NCBI GenBank assembly: GCA_036426205.1
Contig: CM071574.1
Location: 17,578,440-17,642,439 of the forward strand
DNA length: 64,000 nucleotides
Origin: Ascaphus truei
Taxonomy: Eukaryota; Chordata; Amphibia; Anura; Ascaphidae
Direction: 5' to 3'
Shown here: piece by piece, positions 23,114-33,030 of the stretch
How the letters are laid out: every line of letters starts with the position of its first letter
How positions within the stretch are numbered: the first letter of the stretch is position 1
The notes under the pieces: generated by a model
Database searches by the model: none
Seen by the model: the letters and a program-made list of their open reading frames with translations, nothing else
Told to the model about the DNA's origin: nothing
Translations under genes and position numbers: made by a program

Positions 23114-24157
23114 AGAAGTGGCGACGTTAAGACAGGTATCACTGGAGAGCAGGTCGAAACCCTGTCAGTACCTACTGTTCGGTCCCGTCCCCAAACCCCG
23201 TCCACACCCAAGGTTAGCCCCAAGGCCCTAGTTAAAGCCCCTGTACCCGTCACTATTTTATTTGGGTCCAGTTCCAGCTTAGGGTTGTCCGGGGAGTCAC
23301 GGGGTCCTTCCGATGATCGGACTGCAAGCCTGGACTTGGGTACGTCGGATGATAGGTCGGAGGGAGGAGGGAGTATGTCTAGCGATTACCCTAGTGGGCT
23401 TAGTATTACCGTACGAAATACCTCTCAGTATAAAAGGGTTAATGAGAGATCTGAAGGTACATCTGGGGTGTCTTCTGGTGGGCCTGATGAGGAGTCCATA
23501 GAAGAGAGTACCGATCCTAGCTCCGAGGAACGGAAGGAAACTAGATGGTGGGCCCCATTGTACGAGGGCTATGTATCATGGTTCGACCGCACTCGCTTTA
23601 TTTTAGAGAGGGAAGGGGTGGTTGATCACTGGTGGGCTGCCGGTGACTTTGACGACGAATCATACCTTAGGGCCCTAAGGGTAAGGTGGGATCGGATCCA
23701 GGCAGGCCTTATTATTCCTAAAGGGTCCGCAGGGTTGGATGATCCGGTAGAAACGGATGAGCCCCTGTCTTGGGTGTTGCCCGGAGCTGCGGGGCAAGGT
23801 GGTTTGACCAGGTCATGTCGGGCTGAACGGGCTATTGCGGCAAAGTATAGGAAGTCCCATGGGCTTGAGTACCCTTATGTCCCTGAACCTCTAATGCGAG
23901 AGATCGAGGAGAATAGGGAGAGATGGCTAAAAACTGATATACAGTATTATATCGTGGAAAGAGGGGGAGCCATAAAAGGGATACAGGCCGAGCAGAGGGT
24001 AGCTCAATTGATGAGGGTATGGAAGATAGGGCGCAGTGTATATATGCACAAGGTGGTATACTGCAATGAGCGAGGAGTACCCAGAGAATACAGCGTGACT
24101 GTACATGATGCCGCGGGGCGAGAGGTGAAGAAGCCCGATCCTCGGCACTATTATTGA
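23114..24157 (+). CDS. Unrecognised LTR-element ORF (about 347 codons)
   Basis: The frame is open from 23114 (after a TAA at 23111) to a TGA at 24155-24157. No ATG lies in its first 90 or so codons, so the N-terminus is probably missing or supplied by splicing or frameshifting. The N-terminal third is Ser/Thr/Pro-rich and acidic. The middle is tryptophan-rich ('RWWAPLYEGYVSWFDRTRF', 'DHWWAAGDFDDESYLRALRV'). The C-terminal third is charged with 'YVPEPLMREIEENRERW' and 'YREGVPREYS'-like turns near the end. I see no zinc knuckle, protease, transmembrane or signal segment. A polypurine tract and LTR follow 190 bp downstream, so it is probably the last ORF, or a gag-like ORF, of that element. Function unknown. 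Confidence 0.55.
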   Translation, partial: RSGDVKTGITGEQVETLSVPTVRSRPQTPSTPKVSPKALVKAPVPVTILFGSSSSLGLSGESRGPSDDRTASLDLGTSDDRSEGGGSMSSDYPSGLSITVRNTSQYKRVNERSEGTSGVSSGGPDEESIEESTDPSSEERKETRWWAPLYEGYVSWFDRTRFILEREGVVDHWWAAGDFDDESYLRALRVRWDRIQAGLIIPKGSAGLDDPVETDEPLSWVLPGAAGQGGLTRSCRAERAIAAKYRKSHGLEYPYVPEPLMREIEENRERWLKTDIQYYIVERGGAIKGIQAEQRVAQLMRVWKIGRSVYMHKVVYCNERGVPREYSVTVHDAAGREVKKPDPRHYY

Positions 24158-24335
24158 GTATCCAATAGAGTGGTCTGTTGTTTTCTTTAGCGCTCTCTGC
24201 TGGTCAGTGAGTGTACTAAGCCTACATTATTATGTTCATGTGATGATGTTTGCTATGTTATTTGTGTGTTCTTTTGCAGTGTTTCCTGGCGCAAGGTACA
24301 CCAAATTTAGGTCCCAGCCGGGACGGTGGGCATCA

Positions 24336-24348
24336 ACCAGGGGGAGTA
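24336..24348 (+). promoter_or_regulatory. Polypurine tract of the LTR element
   Basis: 'accagggggagta' lies directly before the TG of the LTR. This is the usual position for the plus-strand primer site of LTR retrotransposons. Confidence 0.65.
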
Positions 24349-24846
24349 TGTAGCCATGCATAATAATGACTGCATACATCTTCCCTGTTGGCAGTAAGTC
24401 CCGGTAAATACAGGCCTGCCAACAGAAGTTATGGAGGTTTTCCCTCACACCCTTGTGTGGTGCCCTGTGTAAGGATGGGAGTGGCTGTCTGCTTTGAGTC
24501 CCTGGATAGTGACCTCAGAGATGCGCCTGCCCCCTGGAGTATAAAGGGCACAACACTGACAGTTAGTGTGGTTGTTGGTTGAGAAATAGTAACCAGAAGG
24601 TACAAGGTTGGAGAATCACTTTTGTGACCCTAGTGCAGTAACTAGCGGTAGCAAAGTGATCGACTAAGTTTTGTCTACGCCATACTGTGTCCAGGGACCT
24701 GGCACAGCGGTGATCTCCCTAGGAGAGAGGGAACCCCACTTCAATACGGGAGGGCGTACCTGGCAAAGGGACAGCACAGAGAGATGTGCGGCTAGAGCCA
24801 ATATGAGATTGGGGGGGGGGTCAGGCCAGAGGGAACACCCGTTACA
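24349..24846 (+). mobile_element. 3' LTR (498 bp)
   Basis: It begins TGTAGCC and ends CCCGTTACA (TG...CA), with a TATA-like 'gagtataaagggc' near 24538. The blocks 'ggcctgccaacagaagtta' and 'ggttttccctcacacc' are shared with the LTR at 62976-63777. A polypurine tract precedes it, which makes it a 3' LTR. No matching 5' LTR is visible upstream, so the element is 5'-deleted. Confidence 0.7.
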
Positions 24847-25619
24847 TATATATATATATTTTAAATATTATTTTCTTTTTGCTTTTTAATTTGCTACATA
24901 TTTTGAATTTTTTTTTAAAATTATTATAATGAGTGGTGTCTGGCAGGGCAGCATGGTATCTGCCAATGCCCCTTCTGTGAGACTGGGAAGGTCAACTTTG
25001 TCAATCTCATTTTGCAGTGCAGGTGGAAGAGCCTCAGCAGTACATTTTCATGCTGGTACCAGGCGCCGGAGTAGCTATAATACTTTGGATGCTCCAACCC
25101 CGGTTGTGAGTGTGTCTAAGGACCCGGCTGCTGCTGTGGCTCCTCAGCCTGTGTCAGAAAAATTACTGTAGGTTGTCTTGCTCAGTAGACCTGTTTTAGA
25201 GTAGTAGCAAGGCTTTGGGGGATTTTGCCAGTTAGTTTTATGATCAGGTATCATCATTGTTAGAGATGAACTTATCATTTTATCATCAATCATAGACATA
25301 GTTAATAGTTACGACTCGTAATTTATTACATTTTAATCATGTTTTTTTTTTTGAAGTTTTTGTTAACGGTCTTTAATAATTGAAATGAATAAGCAATATG
25401 CCTAACTGTATATTATTTAATTAATCAATCATAGATATATTTGATAACAGTAAGCACTTCTACTAGTAGTAGTTACTACTTACTAGTACTACCTAGTTAT
25501 TTATTCATTACAACAAACACATGGTAGTGGTACCATTAGTTGTTGATGAATAATTATGTTAACAACCGAAGAATAAAAAAAAAACAAAAGAAAAAAAACA
25601 CAAGTGCAACAATTGTTAA
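24847..25619. other. Unassigned AT-rich stretch
   Basis: A GC-richer patch at 24930-25170 has an 80-codon open frame with no recognised motif. The rest is AT-rich. Confidence 0.35.
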
Positions 25620-25825
25620 ATTTAGCAGAAGGTACGTTTGTAGGCGGGCACTGCAAAATCAGGATCTCAGCCACAAAATAAGGATAAAATCAGCTTTATT
25701 TGGACATGTTGCTGGACATCACAGAGACTCCTGTTTCTCTGACGCGTTTCGTTCCTAGTAGGAACTTTATCAAAGAGTAAATGGAGTCTCAACAAACAAA
25801 TCTTAAATAGGCAGGTCTCCTTGGA
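25620..25825 (-). mobile_element. Penelope-like terminal repeat, copy B
   Basis: Near-identical to 22405-22610 and in the same orientation, including the 'gcagaaggta'-type left border. The two copies diverge after 'ggcaggtctcc' at the right. They bracket a 3-kb interval with the unrecognised ORF and LTR. Confidence 0.6.
25724..25790 (-). ncRNA. Hammerhead-ribozyme-like module, locus B
   Basis: Same design as locus A: GAGACTCC/GGAGTCTC and CTCT/AGAG form stem I, then TTGATAA, A, stem II, GAA, ACGCGT, C. Stem II reads GTTCC-TACTA-GGAAC and is perfectly paired, extendable to 7 bp. At locus A one of these pairs is U-G. GUC triplet present. U3/A8 core, one extra A. Confidence 0.6.
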
Positions 25826-25969
25826 AGGACTGACAAATGGGTTAAAATTGCATACCAAAAAATTGTACCTCTTAGGAAAACGAACTTTTTCAGGATCTCA
25901 ACTATTTACTTCATGGTTTTTTATTATCTTCAAAGACTTTGATCATTTATATACATTGATGTTCCCTTC

Positions 25970-26158
25970 ATTGCCTTAGCGGCTATACGCTATGGCAATG
26001 AAGCAGCATTTCTGTACTTTTAATAATATTGTGCAGGAGCAGGGGGTCCCCTGAGTTTAGATTTCTGGCTCAGGGAACCCCCTGCTCACTGTACAATATT
26101 ATTAAAAATACAGAAATGCTGCTTCTTTACCATAGCGCATAGCCGCTAAGGTAAAGAA
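25970..26158. repeat. Fold-back repeat, about 90-bp arms
   Basis: The left arm 'ttcattgccttagcggctat' is answered at the right by 'atagccgctaaggtaaagaa', and 'aataatattgtgcagg' by 'tgtacaatatta'. The centre has 'gagcagggggtcccctga'. It shares that GAGCAGGGGGTC word with the two neighbouring fold-backs at 26207 and 35353. The outer words also occur at 33033-33060. Confidence 0.65.
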
Positions 26159-26206
26159 CGAGTGTTTATTTACTGTATATACTGTATGTGTTTTATTTAT
26201 ACTGTA

Positions 26207-26468
26207 CATGTGCAGAGGGTCTCCAGAGCAGAACCGCACTGGTTTCAGGTCTGGGGACCCCCTGCTCCCCGAAATACAGGCCCCTTTAGGGGGTGCCGGT
26301 ATCCCTCTGCTCTGCTTGGTTTACAGGCCGCGATCATGTGGTCGGGCCCTTTAAACCAAGCAGAGGGATACCGGCACCCCCTAAAGGGGGCTGTATCTCA
26401 GGGATCAGGGGGTTCCCAGACCTGAAACCAACGCGGTTCAGCTCCCGAGACCCCCTGCACATCTACAC
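26207..26468. repeat. Fold-back repeat ('gagcagggggtc' family), copy 1
   Basis: Arms of about 110 bp meet at about 26330. Left: 'tggtttcaggtctggggacc', 'ggtgccggtatccctctgc'. Right: 'gcagagggataccggcacc', 'cagacctgaaacca'. A second copy lies at 35353-35608 and the flanking 100 bp on the right are also related. Confidence 0.65.
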
Positions 26469-27361
26469 TAGAAATAAAAATGTATTTAAAATAATTTTTA
26501 ATGTGTCGCTGTTTGCGCAGAGAGAGCAGCGGATCTCTCTCTGCTGCAAACACATCTCGCCCCCAGTATGTGCATATACAGTACTGTATGTGTACAGTAC
26601 TGTATGTTAGGGGTTATAGGGGCTGTTGTTATTCAGTATATATATATATATACAGTATATATACTGCATTACAATTCACTATAGGGGACGGCTTCAAGAG
26701 AACAGCTCGCAAGCGCCCTCATGTGTTTTTACACGGCATTGCAGTATTGTAGCTAGCCGGAATAAAATGCTTCAATCCCTGCCGGGAAAATAACGCAATG
26801 CACTCGGGCAGAAAACAGTCACAAACCTCAATACACCCGAGTATACCCGAATTCGCGGGACTAGCCGAGCTCAAATAAAGTGTGTCGCCAGTGTAACCAA
26901 TTAATAAAAATGTAACCAATTAATAAAACTGTATGTCTTCTTGAAGAATCCCCCCACACACATTCACAGTGAATTGAAAGTTCAAAGTTAAATAATCTGA
27001 ATGTAATTAAATATGTATTTTATTTTATCAGGAGGGAAAAATACAAATAATCATTGAGAGAGGGGTGAGGGGGCAGATAAACTACTGAAGTATGCAGAAG
27101 AGAAATAACAAAATAGTACAGCACAGTTGAAAATTGAGGGCCGGTGGATAATCATGAATAATGCACATTGATAATAATAAAAACAGTAATACAATTTTTT
27201 GAATCTTCCTCATTCTGTGTAGTTCATTGAGAGAGGGGAGGTTTTGTGTAAATCATGACTGCACTCTAGATACACTTTACTGTACACACAATGTAGACAT
27301 GATACCCCCCTCCCCCTTTCCATCCTTTTTTTCTCTGAAAAGACAAGAAAAGAAAAAATTA
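26469..27361. other. Unassigned stretch with (TA)n
   Basis: TA-rich tract at about 26636-26662. Sequence at 26470-26560 is related to 35615-35755 (the right flank of the second fold-back). Nothing else is recognised. Confidence 0.35.
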
Positions 27362-27625
27362 GTGCAGTTATGAGCATATTATGGCATTGTGTACTGTATA
27401 GCTACTCCATATTGGACTACAGTATGCAGTTAGTACTGTCAAACTAGTCTATACTGGAACTACTGTATACTGGAACTACTGTTAAATACTTTGTAACCAG
27501 ATGGCTAGTGCTGCTCTCTCAGGAAAGAAACATTTTGTGCAGTTATGTGCATATTATGGCATTGTGTAGTGTATAGCTACTCCATATTGGACTACAGTAT
27601 GCAGTTAGTATTGTCAAACTAGTCT
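27362..27625. repeat. Direct repeat, two copies of about 86 bp
   Basis: 'gtgcagttatgagcatatta' (27362) and 'gtgcagttatgtgcatatta' (27537) start copies that stay nearly identical through 'tgtcaaactagtcta'. The offset is 175 bp. Confidence 0.75.
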
Positions 27626-27731
27626 ACACCTGTACCTCGTCGCCATGCATAAAAGGTGACACACTTTGCATAGCCCACCACTCGATGATCTGTATCTGAA
27701 CTTTCCCTTGTCCAGATACTGCATTGTGCCA

Positions 27732-29057
27732 TGGATCAACCCCGATTCTATGGACGCAGGAACCCACTCGCCTCTGCCGTGCCTGTCGTGCAGAAAAAGC
27801 GAAAGGCGGAAGCCATTTCCTAAGCCATGGCCAAAGCGAAAGGCTAAGGCTAATAAAGAAAACCTTCTGCTGACCCCAAAGGCTAAGGGTTTAAATACAT
27901 GTAAGCCTTATTATGTCAAGAAGAAATTCGGTGATGTACACTCAAAGCAAAACAAATGGCAGCCAACCCATCGAACCCGAAGGCCAATTCCTCAATTACG
28001 CTTAGACGACTCTGCGACTCTTCCGCTGCTCTCCCGGAAACCCACAGCCCATCTTCTCCACTACTCTTCGACAACACTGACGCTGCTGCTGCTCTCCCGG
28101 AAATCCACAGGTCACTTTCTCCATTACGCTTCGACGACGCTGCCGCTTCTCTCCCGGAAATCCACAGGTCACTTTCTCCATCCCTCATCGATGACGCTGC
28201 CGCTTCTCTCCAGGGAACCCCCATCTCATCCTCCGTAGTCCCCATCCACTCAGATGTCCACAGCACCCCATGCACATGATCCAGCTCGTTAGACCACATG
28301 CTGAATGGGTTAAGTGTCGATATCCCCAGGAACTCTACTATGCTGGTAAAGATTGATCTTCTATTAGAGACCATGCTAAATATTGATCAACGGATGGAGA
28401 AGATGGATCAACGGATGGAGAAGATGGATCAACGGATGGAGAAGATAGAGACTGACAGTGGGGATACATACTTTGCTTGGAGTTCATGCCCCTATATCTC
28501 TGACGCCGGAGCAGGAGGGTGGCATGGATGGGATGAATGGGACCTTTGACCACCTTCCATCACCAAGCGCACCCCCTCCACCAGAAGAATATGTGTACAT
28601 GTATGGCGTTGACGATGATGACATGACAACCCAGTCAAGACCCAGAAGAACACCCGCTTCCAGAATCCAACCCACATACGCTTGCATTGAGACGGTGCCT
28701 GACATCATCCTGCACGATCTGCCCCAGCCACTCAAGGAGAAGTATCAGGTAATAAGTGCTGGTTTACCCCAGAAGTATGGCATGTTAATTTTCAAGCACC
28801 ACGTGTCCTACTTGGTGTACTGCGGGTGGGCCAACAATGTAAACTACGAAGGAAATCACGAGAAAAGGGCGCTTCCTGAAAATTTAAGAAGGACTATTGT
28901 GAAGGAATTGCGGCGCTATTTTTCAATTACAGATCCTGTAATGAAAATCGTGCGAGACTCCATTAATGGCATTTTGTGTCATACAAGGCATCGGCCCTGG
29001 AAGGACAATCTGGTGGGGATCGAATTCTGTTCAAATGACTGTTCAAATGTTGTTTAA
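27732..29057 (+). pseudogene. BEN-domain protein gene, probably transposon-borne (broken)
   Basis: Read from the ATG at 27732 and across at least two frame changes, the protein has a basic N-terminus ('KRKAKANKENLLLTPKAKG'), a repeat-rich linker (28027-28230), a coiled-coil block with three 'MDQRMEK' heptads (28382-28448), and a C-terminal domain (28458-29057). The last has 'KRALPENLRRTIVKELRRYF' and 'VRDSINGILCHTRHRPWKDN'. That pattern fits a BEN domain, a DNA- and chromatin-binding fold found in host and transposon proteins. An early TAA falls about 30 codons after the ATG. 'aataaag' at 29091 could be its polyadenylation signal. It faces a HARBI1-like exon 1.5 kb away, so it may be the DNA-binding partner ORF of a Harbinger element, where a Myb-like protein is usual. 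Confidence 0.6.
28027..28230 (+). repeat. Minisatellite inside the BEN gene, 57-60 bp units
   Basis: About four units built on 'ctctcccggaaatccacagg' followed by 'tcactttctccattacgc'. Two forward reading frames stay open across the array, giving an 'ALPEIHRSLSP' repeat in one and 'LLSRKSTGHFLH' in the other. The first is the more protein-like. Confidence 0.75.
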
Positions 29058-29099
29058 TTTTTGACTTGTTGCTTGTTTTAAATTGTATTAATAAAGAAA

Positions 29100-29216
29100 T
29101 GGTTTTAATTACACAAGACCTGCACAACTCCTGACCTCGACGGCCACAAACAGGCCCGGTTTTCATGAAAACTGGGCCTTTTTGCGGCCCTTGAGGACTG
29201 GAATTATGCAAGCCTG
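29100..29216. mobile_element. Short fold-back element, copy 1
   Basis: 'gacctgcacaactcctgacc' through 'aacaggcccggttttc', then the inverse, ending 'ggactggaattatgcaagcc'. This is a hairpin of about 115 bp. A second copy lies at 29398-29515. Both sit directly after an 'aataaagaaatg'-type word, in what may be the 3' UTR of the BEN gene. Confidence 0.7.
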
Positions 29217-29397
29217 ACTTACTGTATTCATAAATTGTATTCTTAATAACTTAACTTAATTGTATTCATAAAGAAATGTTTTTACTAACACCATACTTTA
29301 CACCTGTGCTGTAAATGTTTTGACTTTCTGGACTTCAATAAAGGAAATGTTGCTTGTTTTAAATTGTATCATATAAATAAAGAAATGTTTTTACTTA

Positions 29398-29515
29398 CAC
29401 AAGACCTGCACAACTCCTGACCTCGAGGGCCGCAAACAGGCCCGGTTTTTAAGATGAAAACCGGGTCTGTTTGCAGCCCTCGAGGACTGAGTTGTGCAGG
29501 CCTGACTTGCTGTTC
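29398..29515. mobile_element. Short fold-back element, copy 2
   Basis: Better-paired copy of 29100-29216. 'caactcctgacctcgagggc' faces 'gccctcgaggactgagttg'. Flanking bases 'tttttacttacacaagacc' also match copy 1, so the duplication includes its surroundings. Confidence 0.7.
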
Positions 29516-29516
29516 A

Positions 29517-30525
29517 GCACACCAACCTACTGTAAATGTTTTGACTTTCTGCACTTCAATAAAGGAAATTGAATAGTTTGAAATTGTATTCATACTGTAC
29601 ATAAATGTTTTTACTAGCAGTACACCATACACCCGTAAATGTTTTGAAGTGCTGTACACTTTAAATGTTTTTAAATTGTATTTTTAAATAAATGTTTTTA
29701 CTTACTCCATAAATGTTTTTGTACTTACTCCACCAATAAAAGAAAACGTTGATTTGTTTTAAATTGTTCCATTGTCTCCTTTAATACTGTAACAACATAC
29801 AGTACAGTGTTTCTAGAACATACAGTACAGTACTGTCCAGGCATACTGTACAGTGCTGTACTGTATACTGTAGGTATGCTCAGTACATCACAAGAGTATT
29901 AAAACAATGCATGTGTACAGGTATAGAATACACATACTGTATGTACTGGAGTACATCACTTTCTGTGATAATTTTAGGCAAAAACATAAGGAAGACATTA
30001 GAAATGTACAGGATTACATAATTAACATTGTTCTTTTATCATGGACAATGTAAACTTTGTCTGGGGTAAGTTCATTGTTAATTAACATGGTGTTATGTAT
30101 TCACTTTTGCATGTAGGATGCAGAAGTAATTGCACATACAATAATACATATTATGTACAATGCTGTACATGTTCACTTTGTTACTACCTTACTACATATG
30201 AGGTGATAATGATGCATCAGTGATAAATAGCACATTAAATTCTATAATAGCCAGTAGGAAAACATGAAAGTACATAATGAACATGTACAGCGTGTAACGA
30301 TCATGCCCACATGACACATGTTGATATTTGTTCATTTTGTCAAGGTTAGAATAAAGAACAGTGAGATTTACATACCATACACATGTGGCACATACACACA
30401 GCGTATCTTGTATACACAAGGTGTTGAGCCAACACTATCCTATGTTTTGAAAAATTGGGTACAGGTTACACAAATAAACATGATAGACAGTATACAAAAC
30501 ATTTTACATGTAAAATGTTCATTAC
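29517..30525. other. AT-rich stretch, TACAGTACTGTA-rich
   Basis: Between about 29790 and 29890 the words 'acagta' and 'tactgta' recur densely as short overlapping palindromes. Several 'aaatgttttt' copies lie before it (29600-29760). No gene is recognised. Confidence 0.4.
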
Positions 30526-30886
30526 CTGAAAAATAGGTGGCAATCACTTTCCCTCCGTTTCTCCACCAACTGGCAGTCTGCTCATGATCCCCTGCAGCAT
30601 GTAAAGGAGGCTCCTCCTCGGGACCCTCACGTATGTTGCTTAGAATATTGTGATGTTGTGCTATGTTATACAGACTGCATCAACTCATCACTATGTCAGC
30701 TACCTTTTCAGGCTTGTACTGTAGGGCACCACCTAATCTATCCAGACATCTGAAACGACTATTTAACAGTGCAAACGTCCTCTCAATAACTGAGCGAGTG
30801 GATATGTGTGCCGCATTATAATGCAGGGGATTGAGCGTTACCCAGTGGGGTTAGGAGCCACGGTCGGATCCCATATCCTGAATCAC
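30526..30886 (-). pseudogene. HARBI1-like (PIF/Harbinger) transposase exon, broken
   Basis: On the minus strand the exon opens after a splice acceptor ('ttatag', GTGATTCAGG) and closes at a donor (CAG, 'gtaatg'). It encodes 'GDSGYGIRPWLLTPLGN', a stop or frameshift, then 'HISTRSVIERTFALLNSRF', 'RCLDRLGGALQYKPEKVAD', and after another break a tail with 'QHHNI' and an acidic stretch. The aspartate of GDSGY and the glutamate of VIERTF correspond to the second D and the E of the Harbinger DDE nuclease. The first catalytic aspartate would be in an upstream exon that I cannot find. At least two frame disruptions make it non-functional. Confidence 0.85.
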
Positions 30887-31663
30887 CTATAATACAGCGA
30901 GAGAAAATATGATTGTCAAACGGTATAACTATTGCGTGACAGTAATCTATATTTTCTGTGACATATCACAAGATACATTATACAGACAATTTGGTTGGAC
31001 TACATGTGACCTATTTTAAAGGAAATGACATGTACAGCTAACATCCATATATGTAGTTTGGATATATAAATTCACAAAGTTAATTGGATACAAAGATGTG
31101 GGATGTTACAGGCATACATGTTGGGAATGATTACATTTTACCTATGTTGGCTATAGCTATGCTCTCTCCCCCCTCTCTCTCTTCCCCTCTCCCCTCTCTC
31201 TCCTCCCCCCCCCCCCCTCCCCTCTCCCCCCCTCTCCCCCCTCTCTCCCTTCCCATCTCCCCCCTCTCTCTCTTCCCCTCTCTCCTCCTCTCTCTCCTCC
31301 CCTCTCCCCTAAAGCCAATATTCCTTTTGTACACATAATGAACCAAAAATCACTCTCTATATCGTAACTTGCCATCTCTACCTCGAAGTAAGTTTGGCAT
31401 TAGCTTTGGTTAAATATGGATCTAATTAAGTCACATGACTATAAATCATAACAGGTGTTAATCAAACGAATTAATTAACACAAATATCATACATGTTTTA
31501 GATTTGTAAATAATAATTGAGTTACAATTACAAAGTACCTGTAACATTAAAGTCGCTTCTATTTTTTTATATATGTTTATTTCTTTATGATACATAACAA
31601 AGTTTGTTGTTATCGCTCTTGAATAGATTTTCTATTTTGGAAAGCCTTACTATTGTGATAGGT
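30887..31663. other. Unassigned stretch with a (CT)n tract
   Basis: A pyrimidine-rich CT/CCCC tract lies at about 31159-31312 (plus). The rest may be upstream intron of the broken transposase. No second exon is recognised. Confidence 0.4.
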
Positions 31664-31983
31664 CAGGGGGGCGCAAACTTTTTTCCCTGCGCCCCCCTAC
31701 CAGCGGTCCCCTCACTCCCGCGCCCCCCCTAACCCCCACTCACCTGCGCTACGTGACGTCACATGACCTCGTGGCGTCATTTTGATGCCGCGTTGCCATG
31801 GCGACGCAGGAAGGAAGCTGCCGGAGCCTAGGTAAGTGAAGGTTTACAGAGGCCCTGCAGCTCCCCTAGCACTTAATTTAAGTTCCTTCGGGAAGCGCTC
31901 AGGGCCTCTGTAAACCCCCCGCCACCCTGCCGGCAGTCTCGCGCCTCCCCTGGGGTTCGCGCCCCCCCGTTTGCGCACCGCTG
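31664..31983. mobile_element. hAT-type MITE with 8-bp target duplication
   Basis: The ends 'caggggggcgcaaac' and 'gtttgcgcaccgctg' are inverted repeats. They are flanked by 'tgataggt' (31656-31663) and 'ttataggt' (31984-31991), an 8-bp duplication with one mismatch, as hAT elements make. The interior has a hairpin ('gtttacagaggccctg' / 'cagggcctctgtaaac') and CpG-rich sequence. Confidence 0.85.
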
Positions 31984-31991
31984 TTATAGGT

Positions 31992-33030
31992 TGTCCCTCT
32001 TGATCCATGCACTCTCTGTAGCACTGTTATACCAGGCAGATCAAACATAGTATATAATTGGTGCACTGCTAGAGAGAGGACATTCCTCAATAACCAGAGA
32101 CCATGAGAAAGGGTGTGTGAGTTAACATTTACAATCATCATTAACAAAAATAGATGTCATAATTGTCTCCCAAATTTATGTTGTTCCTCAAATGTATTTA
32201 TGGTTCAAAACAGAATTTACTTGTTCGAAATAACCCCTTCATAACCTTAGGGGTTAGTTCCAGTAATACAAGCCTTCATAACTGCAGTTCTCGATGGCTA
32301 CAAACATGCCTGTTTTTTCTGGATATCACTACTTGAGCATAGCTGAATAAATTAGTTGGTCATTCATACTGAGCAAATAATTGAGCCTGCATAAAGGTAA
32401 TTAAGAGGTTACCCACATCAGGTAACAGCTAAAAGGTGTCAACACACACACGTGTAAATAATACCTGCTACTCACAATAAAACTAAAATAACAACAACGT
32501 AGCTCATAAGCCCACAATAAACATTACAAAAGCTAAGACACACAAACACAACACACATAAAAACATTATTTATTCCTTTAGACACAGAACTAATAACACA
32601 TGCCAATGTGTGGCTGCTGGCACTCGGGTGGTCCCAGCATTTCCACGGCCCACACACAAACCAGGGAGAATGACATGGAGACATACAGACACCCGTGGGG
32701 AACACACGTTGACTCCATTGTGGACCGTGGGGACCACCTGCAGGCACACCAAGTAAAGCGGGTAACACAGACACCCGTGCATAAACATTGAGACCACCCG
32801 GGGACACCCGTCGGACTCTGCTATTAATTGTGTGTGTAAATAAATAAAGGTTTTATGTGGTGACTACTATATTACATATTGTAATGTTTATTGGGGGCTT
32901 AGGAGGTGGGTAGTTCGACTGTTGTGTGTGTTTCTGTTTTTATTGTGGTTACCGGAGGTGCGTGAAGGTAGTATTAGCCCCAAGAATGGATATTTAAGCC
33001 TACTGGGAATGTAGCGAGAGGGATTAACCC
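31992..33030. other. Unassigned stretch
   Basis: A diverged fold-back related to the hAT palindromic family may lie at about 32255-32400. 'ttgtgtgtgtaaataaataa' at 32828 recurs near 35225 with neighbouring words. No gene is recognised. Confidence 0.35.

Noticed and set aside
22405..25825. The A and B repeats as LTRs of the unrecognised ORF's element
   Set aside because: The element has its own LTR with a polypurine tract at 24349; A and B do not have TG...CA ends and read on the opposite strand.
28027..28230. CRISPR-like array
   Set aside because: Units are contiguous without unique spacers and lie inside a coding region of a eukaryotic element.
31131..31375. Arg/Glu/Gly-rich minus-strand frames and a Ser/Pro-rich plus frame
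   Set aside because: They come from the CT/GA-rich tract; no protein features.
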